64,000 bases of DNA from Gemmatimonadales bacterium UBA2975 (GCA_002348265.1 DEAT01000080.1:55080-119079); one strand, 5' to 3'. Positions 51,586 through 61,482 are shown, counted from the first letter of the stretch. The notes: generated by a model not told the origin, from the letters alone. Translations and numbers: made by a program.

Positions 51586-53748
51586 TCAGAAGGCCCTGAC
51601 GTATGTCAGCTTTACGACACCAGTTTTACGGAGCCAGCGGGTATCCCTCGGATCATCTAGGGCGTCGGTTAGATAGCCTGTATCGAGTACGATAAACAGG
51701 TCACTGCCCGGTGTGTGGATCCAGTCGACGCGAACATTTGCCTGAAACTCGTTGGAGACATCGTCCCACTGCAGTAACGCGTATGCAAATAGCTTTCGGT
51801 TCAGAGCCGCCTCGAGCCTTGTGCTAAGTAGGGTAGTACTGAAATCCCCCTCTAAGATTGGAAGGGAGACGTTATTCCAATGGGCGTCTGTGTCTACCGT
51901 GAGATGCTTGTTCACAATCCAAACAAAGCCCCCGCCGACCTGGGTCCGGGTTCCGTTCCAGAAGTCACCAAAGGAGAAACGCCCGTTTATCCCTAATCCC
52001 CGGGCTCTATCTGGAGTGAAGTCGATCTGCGCGCTGCGAAAAGTGTAGTCCCTAGCGGGAAGCTTGCGTCCGTTAATGAGTGCAGGAGTCTCTAGACGCT
52101 CGAATCGCTCCGTAACGAGGAGATTGATGTTGTCTCCCGATTGAAAGTCCAACCGGTTTGACAACTGAAGAAGATGAGACTGTTTACGTCCGTTAATTCC
52201 TTCGATCCAGTTTGACCCGAGTATGACGGATAACTGGCGTGCCCATGAACTGGTTTCAAATCTTGGGCGGACGCCGATTTGGCCTCCCCAACGTTTTTGG
52301 TTCGGTCTTCGCACAAAACCGAGGTCCGGAGCGAAGGCCTCTCCGATTTGTGTGCGTGTTAGTTCGAAGAGATATAGGTCGTTTTGGAGAATGAGTTCTG
52401 CTTGGCCGGCGAAAGAACTACCAGATGTTTTGGAAATGTCCGCATCCCAAACGTTGGCACCCCACAAGAAGAAAGAACTACTGCTCCAAAATCGGCTTAC
52501 GAGGTCTGCGCCAGCGACGCGGTTGTGTCCAGTGTTTGTCTCTTTTGCAGTGACTATGGCACCTAGGGTTGTGCGTCCGGGCAGGTCGCCACGCACCCGG
52601 GCAATGTTATTCCAAGCAGCTGGGACCGCTGCCGCTCTCGTCGCTGGATCAGGTGACGGGACCGCTTCTGTCCAAAGACTCATCGCTCCGATGGACACGG
52701 GGCCGGTTTGACCGGTGAGGCGGCTCGCACCAACGATATCTGCTTCGAGTCCTATGCGCCGGGTGAAGAAAACCTCTGCTTCCTGAGATGCCCCAAACTG
52801 GAAAAGGCTGGCGCGCTCTAGGAAAAATTCACGCTTCTCTGGGAAGAACAGGTTAAACCGCGTGAGATTGATCTGGACGTTGTCGGCTTCAACCTGGGCA
52901 AAATCGGTATTGTAGGTGAGGTCGACTGTGAAGTTCGAAGTGACGGAAGCTTTTACATCCAGTCCAATATCTGTGTCCTGATTCGTCCCGGTGGCTTCCT
53001 CACTTTCGACACCAGCGATTAGATATGGCTTCACTTCGATGTGTCGACCCTTCTGGAGATCTCGAAGACCTGCGAGTGGAGCGTATCTAGAGACCTGTCG
53101 AATACCGGTTCGATACTCTTGACCTATGTGAGGCCAGTATACTTGTTCGTTCTTGCGCCGGATCGAACGGACGAAGGCTATGCCCATGTCTGGCGCTGCG
53201 GCGTCTCCGAAGCGGATGGTAGTAAATGGGATCTCGACTTCGAGGAACCACCCTTCTTCCGTGATTCGTGTTTCAGTCGTGTATATGCCGTCCCAGTTCC
53301 AATCTTGGGTCGTTTCATCAGAGATCAGAGCGTCGTCCTGTGTGCCCAATGATCCGACCTCAAAGAGGTACGCGTTACGGCCGTCGTTATACGTGTCGAT
53401 AGCAATGAGTACGTTGTCGTCTTTGTCTATCCAGCCCCCGCGTTGGAGTATATTGCCCAGGATCCCTTCTGGGTCACTGTCAAACATCGACATGCCGAAG
53501 TAAATCGCAGTTGGCGTATAGGCGATTCTTACCTCAGTGCGCTCCGTTGCTACAGCCCCATCGACGGGTTCTCGTTGACGGAATCCAGTGACTGGCTCGA
53601 TATCTAACCAGAAGTCCTCATCGAGTATGCCGTCAATCACTGGTGGGGTTGGGATGGCCACTGCCGTTGCTTGCTGCTGCCCTAAGGCTGGTGTGGTGCC
53701 GATCAGTATTGGAGTGATAGCCAGCAATGTCCTGATTCTTTGTATCAC
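51586..53748 (-). CDS. DUF5916 outer-membrane protein with CBM9-like domain
   Basis: Exported protein of about 720 residues. Signal peptide (ITPILIGTTPALGQ), then a CBM9-like sandwich (PPVIDGILDEDFWLDIEPVTGFRQREP, residues about 30-200), followed by a beta-barrel-type DUF5916 region (FFPEKREFFLERASLFQFG is a hallmark). The last strand ends in aromatic TYVRAF, as for outer-membrane barrels. GTG 53748 is chosen to begin the signal peptide; GTG 53829 is in frame. Homologues are abundant in Gemmatimonadota and Bacteroidota; the ligand is unknown. Confidence 0.85.
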   Translation of the reverse strand: MIQRIRTLLAITPILIGTTPALGQQQATAVAIPTPPVIDGILDEDFWLDIEPVTGFRQREPVDGAVATERTEVRIAYTPTAIYFGMSMFDSDPEGILGNILQRGGWIDKDDNVLIAIDTYNDGRNAYLFEVGSLGTQDDALISDETTQDWNWDGIYTTETRITEEGWFLEVEIPFTTIRFGDAAAPDMGIAFVRSIRRKNEQVYWPHIGQEYRTGIRQVSRYAPLAGLRDLQKGRHIEVKPYLIAGVESEEATGTNQDTDIGLDVKASVTSNFTVDLTYNTDFAQVEADNVQINLTRFNLFFPEKREFFLERASLFQFGASQEAEVFFTRRIGLEADIVGASRLTGQTGPVSIGAMSLWTEAVPSPDPATRAAAVPAAWNNIARVRGDLPGRTTLGAIVTAKETNTGHNRVAGADLVSRFWSSSSFFLWGANVWDADISKTSGSSFAGQAELILQNDLYLFELTRTQIGEAFAPDLGFVRRPNQKRWGGQIGVRPRFETSSWARQLSVILGSNWIEGINGRKQSHLLQLSNRLDFQSGDNINLLVTERFERLETPALINGRKLPARDYTFRSAQIDFTPDRARGLGINGRFSFGDFWNGTRTQVGGGFVWIVNKHLTVDTDAHWNNVSLPILEGDFSTTLLSTRLEAALNRKLFAYALLQWDDVSNEFQANVRVDWIHTPGSDLFIVLDTGYLTDALDDPRDTRWLRKTGVVKLTYVRAF

Positions 53749-53919
53749 GCAGCGCCTATGTTCGGAGAGTAGGAAGTGGAGGACTTCTTGCGGCGAAAAT
53801 ACCTGGGGTGGGAAGATGGGAAAGATCACACGGCTTCCATGGGTATCCGTATGCTATAGGTTTTTGTTCTCTTTGGCCTTCTTTTGTTAACGCTTAGGGG
53901 TCGAATACGGGAGTCCGAT

Positions 53920-55767
53920 TTGAACTCAAACCAGATCGCCTATCTCGACGGGCCGCGCCTTCGGCGCTCACTTTTGGCGGCTTGCGATTACGCACAGCAG
54001 CAGCGCGTTGAGTTAAACCGCATCAATGTTTTCCCTGTCCCAGATGGGGATACTGGGACGAATCTTTCTCTGACGCTTCAGGCAATAGCCGATCACTTAG
54101 GGGGAGTCAGCGCACGATCGGTTGGAGAAGTAGCGCAGCGGGCTGCAGAGGGAGCAGTCCTAGGTGCGAGGGGAAATTGCGGGATGATGCTTTCGCATTT
54201 CTTGCTGGGTTTCGCCCAGAATATTGAAGGTCGGACGCGGATAACAACCGGTGACCTCGGGGAAGCGCTCGGTGCCGGAGTCGATATTCTCTATGAGTCT
54301 CTTGAGAATCCTGTTGAGGGGACGATCCTCACGGTTATGCGTGATGTGGCCACTGCTGTTTGCGAGTCAGCTGAGGACGACTTTGTGCCCCTCATTTTAG
54401 AGGCCGTAAGGGAGGCGAGATTATCACTGGAGCGCACACCTGAGAAGCTTGAAGCCCTGAAGAAGGCCGGAGTCGTTGATGCTGGCGCTAAGGGTTTTGT
54501 GAGTATGCTCGAGGGAGTGCAGATGTTCGTGAATGGCGAGCCCATTTCAGCAGACAACACCGAACATCAGTTTGAAGGTCAATCCGTCTTGGCGATGGTC
54601 GACTATTCGGTGGAGGACGAACAGTACCGCTTTTGCACGGAGGCTTTGGTGCGCGGTTCGACGCTGCCCGCGCAACCTGAGGTGCGTGAAGCTCTTCGCG
54701 ATTTAGGGGATTGTTTGATCGTGATTCGATCACAAGACGTTCTGAAGGTCCACATACACACGGACGAGCCGGAAGACGTATTTTCTTACCTGCGTTCCGT
54801 CGGTGAGCTGGCTACTCATAAAGCTGAGGACATGTATGTTCAGCATGAGACGATAGGAGCTGCGAGTGTGTCGGCCTCACATAGGTCAAAGGGGCACATT
54901 CAGATCGCGCGAAGGCCGGTGACGGTGGTTACTGACTCCGCGTGTGATTTGTCAAAGGAGGTTGTCCGCGCACATGGCATCCATGTCATCCCAATGTCTC
55001 TTGTTCACGGTGACAAGACTTGGCGAGACGGCGTGGATATCACCGCTGAGCAATTCCATGAGAAACTGCGCACAGACCAAGCCCTTCCGACAACAAGCCA
55101 GCCAGCGCCGGTCGAGTTTTTAAAGGCCTTCCAGGCTGCAGGGGAGGAGGGTGAGTCAGTGATTGGGGTCTTCGTTGGTTCTACGTTGAGCGGAACGGTT
55201 CGTGCTGCCGAGATGGCTGCCGACAATGCCGGAGACACTTCCATACATGTGGTAGACTCGCTTGGAGCCTCTCTTCTACAAGGCATGTTGACCCTTAAGG
55301 CAGCGGAGCTCGGAGAGAGTGGTTGGGGTGTACAAGAAATTCGGAAAGAATTGGACCGCATCCGACGTCAATCCGGAATCGTGTTTACTGTGAGTACTTT
55401 TGAGCGTTTAATCGCATCTGGGAGAGTGGGTCGCGGCAAGGCTTTACTCGGTCGGTTCTTGGGCCTGAAGCCAATCTTGGGTGTGACGCCAGAGGGTGAG
55501 GTGGCCGCGTTTGGCAAGGCCTTTGGTGACAAGCGTGCTCGGCCGGAATTGTTGAGGGTGGTAAGGAAGCAGGTGCCCGAGGGGACGAAAAAAGTTCGTT
55601 TCGGGATTGTTCAGGTGGGGGTTCCAGAGATTGTTCCTGACATCACGGCTGCCTTAAGGGGAGAGTACGGTTCGGATGTTGACGTGCTGGCTGCCCCAGC
55701 AACTCCAGTGATTGCCACGCATACTGGGGTGGGAGCGTGGGGCGTGGCGTGGCTTGTCGAAGACTGA
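53920..55767 (+). CDS. DAK2-DegV fusion (fatty acid kinase FakA/FakB-like)
   Basis: Two-domain protein of about 615 residues. Residues about 10-210 are DAK2/FakA-type kinase (FPVPDGDTGTNLSLTL and ARGNCGMMLSHFL), followed by the FakA middle domain (CTEALVRGS, VHIHTDEPEDVF). From about residue 325 it is DegV/FakB (VTVVTDSACDLSKEVV, TSQPAPVEFLKAF, GLKPILGV). In Firmicutes FakA and FakB are separate and together phosphorylate fatty acids for phospholipid synthesis. Here they form one chain. TTG 53920 has GGAG 6 bases upstream; TTG 53884 is also open. Confidence 0.88.
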   Translation: MNSNQIAYLDGPRLRRSLLAACDYAQQQRVELNRINVFPVPDGDTGTNLSLTLQAIADHLGGVSARSVGEVAQRAAEGAVLGARGNCGMMLSHFLLGFAQNIEGRTRITTGDLGEALGAGVDILYESLENPVEGTILTVMRDVATAVCESAEDDFVPLILEAVREARLSLERTPEKLEALKKAGVVDAGAKGFVSMLEGVQMFVNGEPISADNTEHQFEGQSVLAMVDYSVEDEQYRFCTEALVRGSTLPAQPEVREALRDLGDCLIVIRSQDVLKVHIHTDEPEDVFSYLRSVGELATHKAEDMYVQHETIGAASVSASHRSKGHIQIARRPVTVVTDSACDLSKEVVRAHGIHVIPMSLVHGDKTWRDGVDITAEQFHEKLRTDQALPTTSQPAPVEFLKAFQAAGEEGESVIGVFVGSTLSGTVRAAEMAADNAGDTSIHVVDSLGASLLQGMLTLKAAELGESGWGVQEIRKELDRIRRQSGIVFTVSTFERLIASGRVGRGKALLGRFLGLKPILGVTPEGEVAAFGKAFGDKRARPELLRVVRKQVPEGTKKVRFGIVQVGVPEIVPDITAALRGEYGSDVDVLAAPATPVIATHTGVGAWGVAWLVED

Positions 55768-55783
55768 ATCGATTGAGTTTATG

Positions 55784-55802
55784 ACGGGTCAGGCATACCC
55801 GT
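55784..55802. terminator. Hairpin between convergent genes
   Basis: ACGGGT and ACCCGT form a 6-bp stem with a 7-base loop, 17 bases after the DAK2-DegV stop and 40 bases before the stop of the convergent small gene. The T run after it is poor, so this is a weak terminator candidate. Confidence 0.35.
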
Positions 55803-55841
55803 AGTTAAGGGTTTGCCGTCTGTGCCCACCGATCCACTAGG

Positions 55842-56291
55842 TCAAACTAACTTTTGTTTTCCTGCAACGAGGACCTGGTATGTAGCTGTCTGCGCCTCGC
55901 TGAGGGTTGGGGGCAAAGTCACCACCGTGGCTTTCGAACTCATATCGGTTGGGATATGGAGCATCATAGAACTCAAATCGAAGCTGCTGTCCTCGACATA
56001 GGGACTTGCTCGCCCTGTCTCATCGATCTGAACGGTTTCCCCTGGAGCTAGCGCTAGGGCGAGGAGACGACCGTATTTTGCCCAAGCCTGTAACGGGTCC
56101 ATTTCACCTGCCGCAATAGAGGGAATGAGCGTGCCTTTATAGTAGGTTGCCGCATCCTCGTACTTCTCTGGGCTTAACTCTCTTAACTCACGGAGTTGAT
56201 CGCGGTAGAACTCCCGGGGATCTCGCGCGCCAGTGGTCTCAAGAGCTGTTAATAGCAGCTGTTCAGCTTTTTTGGTTAGATCAGAATTCAT
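55842..56291 (-). CDS. Hypothetical protein of unknown family
   Basis: About 149 residues, charged and mostly helical at the N-terminus (LTKKAEQLLLTALETTGARDPREFYRDQLRELREL), then a segment ending in a beta-rich hydrophobic tail (STVTLPPTLSEAQ-like). No signal peptide or membrane segment. I do not recognise a family. ATG 56291 is chosen because the longer frame (to 56321) adds only a short histidine-rich lead. It runs in the same direction just downstream of rho, about 70 bases past the rho stop, so it may be cotranscribed. Confidence 0.6.
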   Translation of the reverse strand: MNSDLTKKAEQLLLTALETTGARDPREFYRDQLRELRELSPEKYEDAATYYKGTLIPSIAAGEMDPLQAWAKYGRLLALALAPGETVQIDETGRASPYVEDSSFDLSSMMLHIPTDMSSKATVVTLPPTLSEAQTATYQVLVAGKQKLV

Positions 56292-56364
56292 GGCGTGAGC
56301 ATCTCGACCTAAGTGTTCCAAGTCAACGCAGCGTGCTGCCTTTGATTTCTTGCGATTCTCTGCC

Positions 56365-57624
56365 CTAGACTCCGCGTGTCATTTCGTCCAGAAAATCAGC
56401 GTTTGTCTTCGTCATCTTCATTCGCTCGGATAGGAAGGAGATAGCTTCCTCTGGTGGCATGTCTGAAAGGAAATTTCTAAGGAGAAAGACACGGTTCAGC
56501 TCAATGTCTGATAGAAGGAGCTCTTCTTTTCGGGTGCTTGATTTGTTCAAGTCTATCGCCGGGAAAATCCGTTGTTCGGCTATTTCTCGTGCGAGCACTA
56601 ACTCCATGTTTCCAGTGCCCTTGAATTCTTCGAAGATCACTTCATCCATTCTACTACCGGTCTCAATGAGAGCCGTAGCGACTATGGTGAGTGAGCCCCC
56701 GTCCATGATGTTGCGCGCTGATCCAAAGAAATGCTTGGGCTTTTGGAGAGCTTTAGTGTCGAGTCCTCCGGACATGATGCGCCCGGAGCGGCGGATCGCT
56801 GCGTTGTAGGCCCGACCCAACCGGGTTATTGAGTCGAGCAAGATGACCACATCCTTGCCGTGCTCAACGAGGCGTTTCGCTTTTTCGAGCACCATCTCTG
56901 CAACTTGGATGTGTCTCTTCGGTGACTCGTCAAAAGTGGAGGCTACTACTTCTCCTCGGACTTTTTGCTTCATCTCCGTTACCTCCTCAGGTCGCTCGTC
57001 AACGAGGAGGACGATGAGTTGAACCTCTGGCCAATTGGTTGAGATTGCGTCCGCCATCTGCTGCAGGACGGTCGTTTTTCCTGCCTTGGGAGGCGAAACG
57101 ATTAGGCCTCTCTGCCCTTCACCAATAGGAGCGATGAGATCTACTATTCGCATCGCGAGTCCTTGAGGGTCCTCTGGAACTTCAAGACTGAGTCGCTTCT
57201 CAGGATATCGTGGCTTTAGCTTGTCGAAGTCCCCACGTTCTTTCCCCTCTTCGGGGTCGAGTCCATTAAGAAAGTCTACTCTCTCGAGCGCGATGTACTT
57301 CTCTCCTTTGCGGGGAGGACGGACTTGGCCGATAAGAGTATCACCTGTCTTGAGCCCGAACCGCTTGATCTGTGATGGACTCACGTAGATGTCATCTGGA
57401 CTGTTCACGTAGCTCCAGGCCTGTGAACGCAGGAACCCATACCCCTCTCTGAGTATCTCAAGAACACCTTCTCCGGTCAGGGGCTCACCGTTTTCGAGCA
57501 GGGTGCGCTCAATCCGGAGCAGGAGTTCTTGTTTGCGGAGGGCCTGATACTGACCTAGGCCTAACCTCTCGGCTAGATCGTGAAGTTCTCCGACGTTCTT
57601 GCTTTGTAATTCTGCGATGTCCAC
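56365..57624 (-). CDS. rho: Transcription termination factor Rho
   Basis: RNA-dependent hexameric ATPase of 419 residues, equal to the E. coli length. The N-terminal Rho_N helix domain (VGELHDLAERLGLGQYQALRKQ), the RNA-binding cold-shock-like domain (GFLRSQAWSYVNSPDDIYVSPSQIKRFGLK), Walker A PPKAGKTTVLQQ, Walker B VVILLDSITRLGR and the R-loop region are all present. I chose GTG 57624 because the family consensus xDIAELxxK starts there, although the frame is open 86 codons upstream to 57882. No Shine-Dalgarno is obvious, so the start is less certain than the identity. Confidence 0.92.
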   Translation of the reverse strand: MDIAELQSKNVGELHDLAERLGLGQYQALRKQELLLRIERTLLENGEPLTGEGVLEILREGYGFLRSQAWSYVNSPDDIYVSPSQIKRFGLKTGDTLIGQVRPPRKGEKYIALERVDFLNGLDPEEGKERGDFDKLKPRYPEKRLSLEVPEDPQGLAMRIVDLIAPIGEGQRGLIVSPPKAGKTTVLQQMADAISTNWPEVQLIVLLVDERPEEVTEMKQKVRGEVVASTFDESPKRHIQVAEMVLEKAKRLVEHGKDVVILLDSITRLGRAYNAAIRRSGRIMSGGLDTKALQKPKHFFGSARNIMDGGSLTIVATALIETGSRMDEVIFEEFKGTGNMELVLAREIAEQRIFPAIDLNKSSTRKEELLLSDIELNRVFLLRNFLSDMPPEEAISFLSERMKMTKTNADFLDEMTRGV

Positions 57625-57958
57625 AGAGATATCTGTGTGGGAGACCAGCCGGCACGATCCCTTTTCGATCGCACACAAGCATTGGGAAGATACGACCCTC
57701 AGGTCGCGATTAGTGGGTCGCCGGCAGAGTCGCGTCCACGCAAATGGAACGGGCCGACGTTGGAAGATCAAACTAATAAAGCTTGAATCCAACCCAACGT
57801 AATCAGCTAAAAAAATGCGGTCAAGCCAGATCTTTCTCCTTTTTTTAGAATACTTAACTCCGGAGATTGTCTTACGAAGCAATTCAGGGCATTGACTTGC
57901 AGAAACTGAAAAAAAACGTTTACTCGTTCCTAACGTTTACGGAAAAAAAGGTTTCGTC
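57625..57958. other. Rho leader and divergent gap
   Basis: About 334 bases between the divergent rho and the 57959 gene. It holds several runs of A or T (for example at 57834-57846 and 57910-57918) and, on the minus strand, a TTGACC-16 nt-TACGTT pair (about 57790-57825) as a weak promoter candidate for rho. A long leader would suit autoregulation of rho by termination, but no decisive signal is visible. Confidence 0.35.
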
Positions 57959-58312
57959 GTGGCACGTCATAACCGTGAGGGGACTGGCTCGGATCAATGC
58001 GGGTTCCGGTATCGTGTTAGCTATCAGCCTGACTGGCTCAAGCGCGTCAGGGTCACCCGGAAACTGGAATCAGAGCGCCAGTCAACAAAGACCCTCTTGT
58101 GGAACCCTCTTCCCGAGTCTGAGGCCGAGGCGGGTGAGAGAGTTAGGACCCGGATTTTATCGGCTGACCAGTCCATAGACTTCGCGGTGGCGCTTACTGA
58201 CCCAGCGGCGGCAGTGCGTCGTATAAGGGTTTGTTACGAGATTCCTGTGGGGGATGGCCGCACCGAAGAAGTTGAGTTTACCCTCGAAAGACAGACCGAC
58301 TCAGACAGCTAG
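57959..58312 (+). CDS. Small conserved-looking hypothetical protein
   Basis: About 117 residues, soluble. The start has GSDQCGFRYRVSYQPDWLKRVRVTRKLE and KTLLWNP, and the end VRRIRVCYEIP followed by VEFTLERQ is beta-rich. I do not recognise a family. GTG 57959 has AAAGG 7 bases upstream, and the codon content is consistent with coding sequence. It is divergent from rho and precedes the ferredoxin-NADP reductase gene by about 170 bases. Confidence 0.6.
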   Translation: MARHNREGTGSDQCGFRYRVSYQPDWLKRVRVTRKLESERQSTKTLLWNPLPESEAEAGERVRTRILSADQSIDFAVALTDPAAAVRRIRVCYEIPVGDGRTEEVEFTLERQTDSDS

Positions 58313-58423
58313 GTAAATGAAAAGAGGCGGCCTTAGGATTTGAGCCGTTGATCGACTCGGGGGAGCGATTAGACTTGATGTCTCCAAGTCACCACAGTGA
58401 GTGCTGACTCGTGTTCCTTTCAG

Positions 58424-58429
58424 TATAAC
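58424..58429 (+). promoter_or_regulatory. Possible -10 element for the ferredoxin-NADP reductase gene
   Basis: TATAAC lies about 58 bases upstream of ATG 58487. No good -35 hexamer is present at 16-18 bases, so this is a weak candidate. Confidence 0.25.
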
Positions 58430-58486
58430 AATCCGACCCTGTGTTCTACCCCAAAGCCATACTGATTCACGGAGGACGCAGAGCCG

Positions 58487-59491
58487 ATGGCTGACGATAT
58501 CCGGGACATTACGATTATCGGCGGCGGGCCGACCGGCCTTTTTGCTGCATTCTATGCGGGGATGCGTGGGACTTCCTGCCGTATCGTAGATTCTTTGCCG
58601 GAGCTGGGTGGTCAACTCACTGCACTGTATCCGGAGAAGTATATCTACGATGTCGGGGGCTTCGCGAAGGTCCTTGCCAAAGATCTAGTAAAGGGTCTCG
58701 TTGAACAGGCACTTCAGTTCGAGCCCGACGTCGTCCTTGATGAGCAGGTGCAAGCTCTTGACTCTGCCGGCGACCATTTTGTGCTGAAGTGCGCAGGTGG
58801 TTTATACAGGACTCGGACTGTAGTGATCGCCGGGGGAAAAGGGGCTTTCGAGCCGATGCCCCTGAAGTGTCCTGGATATGAAGAGTTTATGCATAATGGC
58901 GTCGAGTACGCTGTTCGCGACCCGGAGATGTTTCGTGGAAGAAAGGTCATGATTGTCGGAGGTGGCGACACTGCGCTCGATTTCGTGATCATGCTCAAAG
59001 ACGTTGCCGACTCCTTGACCCTGGTGCACCGCCGTGATGGCTGGAGGGCGCATGAGGCTACAGTGACACTGGTGGAAAGGGCTGCTGAGGCTGAGGAGAT
59101 TGATCTCCGAACCTTCTACGAGGTGCGTGCGATTCACGGGGAAAGTTCGGTTGAACGAGTAACAATTTTCGACAACCGGACTGAGAAAGACACGACGCTT
59201 GAGTGCGATGCGGTATTGTCATGCGTTGGATTCAAACCCGATCTAGGCCCGATTAAGTCTTGGGGTCTGAAGGTCGAGAAGAACCGCATTCTTGTGGATT
59301 CGCTGATGGCCACCAGCGTTTCGGGCGTATTTGCAGCGGGCGACGTTGTAGACTATGAGGGGAAGTTGGACCTCATCGCTACTGGGTTCGCCGAGGCCGC
59401 AGTTGCCGTGAACAATGCGGTGCATCATGTCGATCCTACGGCACGGGTTAATCCCGGTCACTCAACGAACATGAAAGTCTTCAAGGAATAG
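58487..59491 (+). CDS. Ferredoxin-NADP reductase, thioredoxin-reductase-like type
   Basis: FAD/NAD(P)-binding oxidoreductase of 334 residues. It starts with the FAD dinucleotide motif [21 protein letters not shown], then [18 protein letters not shown]. The NADPH motif is [17 protein letters not shown], and the C-terminal FAD motif [20 protein letters not shown]. The redox CxxC of thioredoxin reductase is missing, as in the YumC type of ferredoxin/flavodoxin reductase. GGAGG is present 10 bases before ATG 58487. It lies directly upstream of trxB with 13 bases between, an apparent gene pair from ancient duplication. Confidence 0.88.
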   Translation: MADDIRDITIIGGGPTGLFAAFYAGMRGTSCRIVDSLPELGGQLTALYPEKYIYDVGGFAKVLAKDLVKGLVEQALQFEPDVVLDEQVQALDSAGDHFVLKCAGGLYRTRTVVIAGGKGAFEPMPLKCPGYEEFMHNGVEYAVRDPEMFRGRKVMIVGGGDTALDFVIMLKDVADSLTLVHRRDGWRAHEATVTLVERAAEAEEIDLRTFYEVRAIHGESSVERVTIFDNRTEKDTTLECDAVLSCVGFKPDLGPIKSWGLKVEKNRILVDSLMATSVSGVFAAGDVVDYEGKLDLIATGFAEAAVAVNNAVHHVDPTARVNPGHSTNMKVFKE

Positions 59492-59504
59492 TGAGGAACC
59501 GAGC

Positions 59505-60479
59505 ATGAACGACAACGGCACGCCTCAGCACGAAAAGGTTGTCATCATCGGCTCCGGCCCAGCAGGCTGGACCGCGGCGATCTACGCCGCCCGCGCCGAG
59601 ATGAATCCGTTCGTGATCGAGGGGAACATCAGCCGCACGATGATTCCGGGCGGTCAACTCATGTTCACGACTGAGGTCGAGAATTACCCGGGTTTCAAAG
59701 ACGGGGTCGACGGTCAGTCTCTTATGTTGGAGATGAAGGCTCAGGCACTCCGTTTCGACACCCGTGTGCTAACGGAGGATGTTGTGGACATCGACAAGGA
59801 CGTGCATCCGTTCCGGCTCACCACGACGAACGGAACTGTTGTAACCGCTGACGCCTTGATTCTCGCGACTGGAGCTAATGCAAACTGGCTGGGCCTTCCT
59901 AACGAGGAGCGGCTGGCACAGAGCGGTGGCGGCGTGAGTGCTTGTGCGGTCTGTGATGGGGCGTTGCCGCACTTCCGGGATAAGGTGCTGGCGGTGGTCG
60001 GCGGTGGAGATACCGCGATGGAGGACGCCCTCTATCTCACGAAATTCGCCAAGGAAGTAGTAATCATTCACCGGCGCGACGAACTGCGAGCGTCGAAGAT
60101 CATGGCAGAGCGCGCCATGGAGAGCGAGAAGATCACCTTTGCCTGGAACACGGTCGTGACCGCAGTGCTCGGTGACGACGTTATCACTGGTCTTCAGCTT
60201 AAGGACGCACATTCGGGTGAGCCGCGGGAACTCGAAGTCGGGGGACTATTCGTTGCGATAGGCCACTCACCTAACACGGGATTCCTGAAGGGCGTGGTCG
60301 AACTGAAGGACAATGGCTACGTCGATACTCCGATCCCGTGGCGTACACAGACCTCGGTGCCCGGAATCTTCGCGGCCGGTGACGTGATGGACGACTACTA
60401 TAGACAAGCAGTCACCGCGGCGGGCACTGGCTGCATGGCTGCCCTAGAGGCCGAGCGATGGTTGGCTCACGGGGGATGA
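59505..60479 (+). CDS. trxB: Thioredoxin reductase
   Basis: Thioredoxin reductase of 324 residues (family typical about 320). FAD motif [24 protein letters not shown], redox-active pair Cys-Ala-Val-Cys in [16 protein letters not shown] motif [15 protein letters not shown], and C-terminal [23 protein letters not shown]. It reduces thioredoxin with NADPH. GAGGAA precedes ATG 59505. Its third-codon-position GC appears higher than that of its neighbours, perhaps due to high expression. It would support peroxide-handling proteins such as the AhpD-like one. Confidence 0.93.
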   Translation: MNDNGTPQHEKVVIIGSGPAGWTAAIYAARAEMNPFVIEGNISRTMIPGGQLMFTTEVENYPGFKDGVDGQSLMLEMKAQALRFDTRVLTEDVVDIDKDVHPFRLTTTNGTVVTADALILATGANANWLGLPNEERLAQSGGGVSACAVCDGALPHFRDKVLAVVGGGDTAMEDALYLTKFAKEVVIIHRRDELRASKIMAERAMESEKITFAWNTVVTAVLGDDVITGLQLKDAHSGEPRELEVGGLFVAIGHSPNTGFLKGVVELKDNGYVDTPIPWRTQTSVPGIFAAGDVMDDYYRQAVTAAGTGCMAALEAERWLAHGG

Positions 60480-60501
60480 GAAAGAGAAACGCTAGGGAGC
60501 C

Positions 60502-60513
60502 GCTAGCGCTAGC
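60502..60513. repeat. 12-bp perfect palindrome between convergent genes
   Basis: GCTAGCGCTAGC lies 23 bases after the trxB stop, in the gap to the convergent short-chain dehydrogenase gene. No T run follows. Its function is unknown. Confidence 0.3.
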
Positions 60514-60557
60514 AGTTTGACCCAGTGCAATCTTCGCGCCTGGGGGCTCGGGCGTCG

Positions 60558-61310
60558 TCAGACCTGTGGCCCTGAAGGTCCTAGTAGTCGGCCTCCGTCG
60601 ACCGGGATTATGTGACCTGTCACGAAATCGGCTTCGATCAGGTACATCAGGGCCTGAACGACGTCGTCGGGGGTGCCGTTGCTCTCTAGCGCAGATCGCT
60701 CCGCCAGTGCTTGTCGTCGTTCCATCGGCCAGTCATCGGGCGGGAGCACTGCGCCGGGAGCGATACCGTTAACTCGTACTTGCGGAGCTAGAACGCGTGC
60801 TTGAATGCGAGTTAGGTGTGCGAGCGCCGACTTGGAGACCGCGTGGTGCGGATACACACTCCATGCCTGCCATGCCGAAAGGTCAGTGATGTTGACGACA
60901 CACCCACGTGAATCCCGCAGCATGGCCGCGCCCGCTCGTACGATTAGGTGGGGAGCGCGGACGTTCAGGTCCATTACGCGGTCCCACTCGTCTGCATCGA
61001 CGTCAAGTAGAGGGACGTCCTGAAACGAGGCAGCCGAGTTGACGAGGACGTCCAGTCGGCCGAATGAGTTACGTACTGTGTCGATCACGTGATCAGCCGC
61101 ATGGACCTCACCCAGATCCGCTTCGACGTGCACCAGCGTGCGGCCGAGTGCTGACACATCGGCCGACAATGTCTTTGCCTGAGCCGATGATGAGTTATAC
61201 GTGATTACGAGATCGTACCCGGCCCGTGCCAGTCCTAGGCTGATCGCACGGCCGACGCGGACGGCGCCGCCCGTGATCAGTGCCACGCGTTTTTTGTCAC
61301 CATCGGTCAT
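60558..61310 (-). CDS. Short-chain dehydrogenase/reductase with substituted catalytic residues
   Basis: SDR-fold protein of 250 residues resembling FabG or pteridine-reductase types. The cofactor motif TGGAVRVGRAISLGLA and NSAAS (NxAG type) are typical, and VNGIAPGAVLPPDDW is the normal P-G loop. The active site is altered: the Tyr of YxxxK is His156 (HHAVSK, Lys160 kept) and the catalytic Ser position appears to be Asp143 (NITD). This suggests a non-classical or non-catalytic function. Start ATG 61310. It is convergent with trxB. Confidence 0.82.
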   Translation of the reverse strand: MTDGDKKRVALITGGAVRVGRAISLGLARAGYDLVITYNSSSAQAKTLSADVSALGRTLVHVEADLGEVHAADHVIDTVRNSFGRLDVLVNSAASFQDVPLLDVDADEWDRVMDLNVRAPHLIVRAGAAMLRDSRGCVVNITDLSAWQAWSVYPHHAVSKSALAHLTRIQARVLAPQVRVNGIAPGAVLPPDDWPMERRQALAERSALESNGTPDDVVQALMYLIEADFVTGHIIPVDGGRLLGPSGPQV

Positions 61311-61482
61311 GGTGAAACTCCTGCTAGCCGGGGCCGCTGAGCGGCGTATTGAATAAGATTAGGGAAGGACATTCATTCCGAACCTCACGGGCAAGGTCTC
61401 GATGATCAGTTAACGTTTCAGGAGTGAAAATGATCTTACCCGCTGTCACGTATAGAGTCGAGAGAATGTGAGGGGGGTGTAA

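Noticed and set aside
57867..58178. A 103-codon frame overlapping the small gene at 57959
   Set aside because: It is in a different phase from the frame that has a good Shine-Dalgarno and protein-like composition.
59505..60479. trxB as a recent horizontal acquisition because of higher GC at third positions
   Set aside because: The difference is seen by eye only and is as well explained by high expression; the gene also pairs with the ferredoxin-NADP reductase gene as a likely ancient duplicate.
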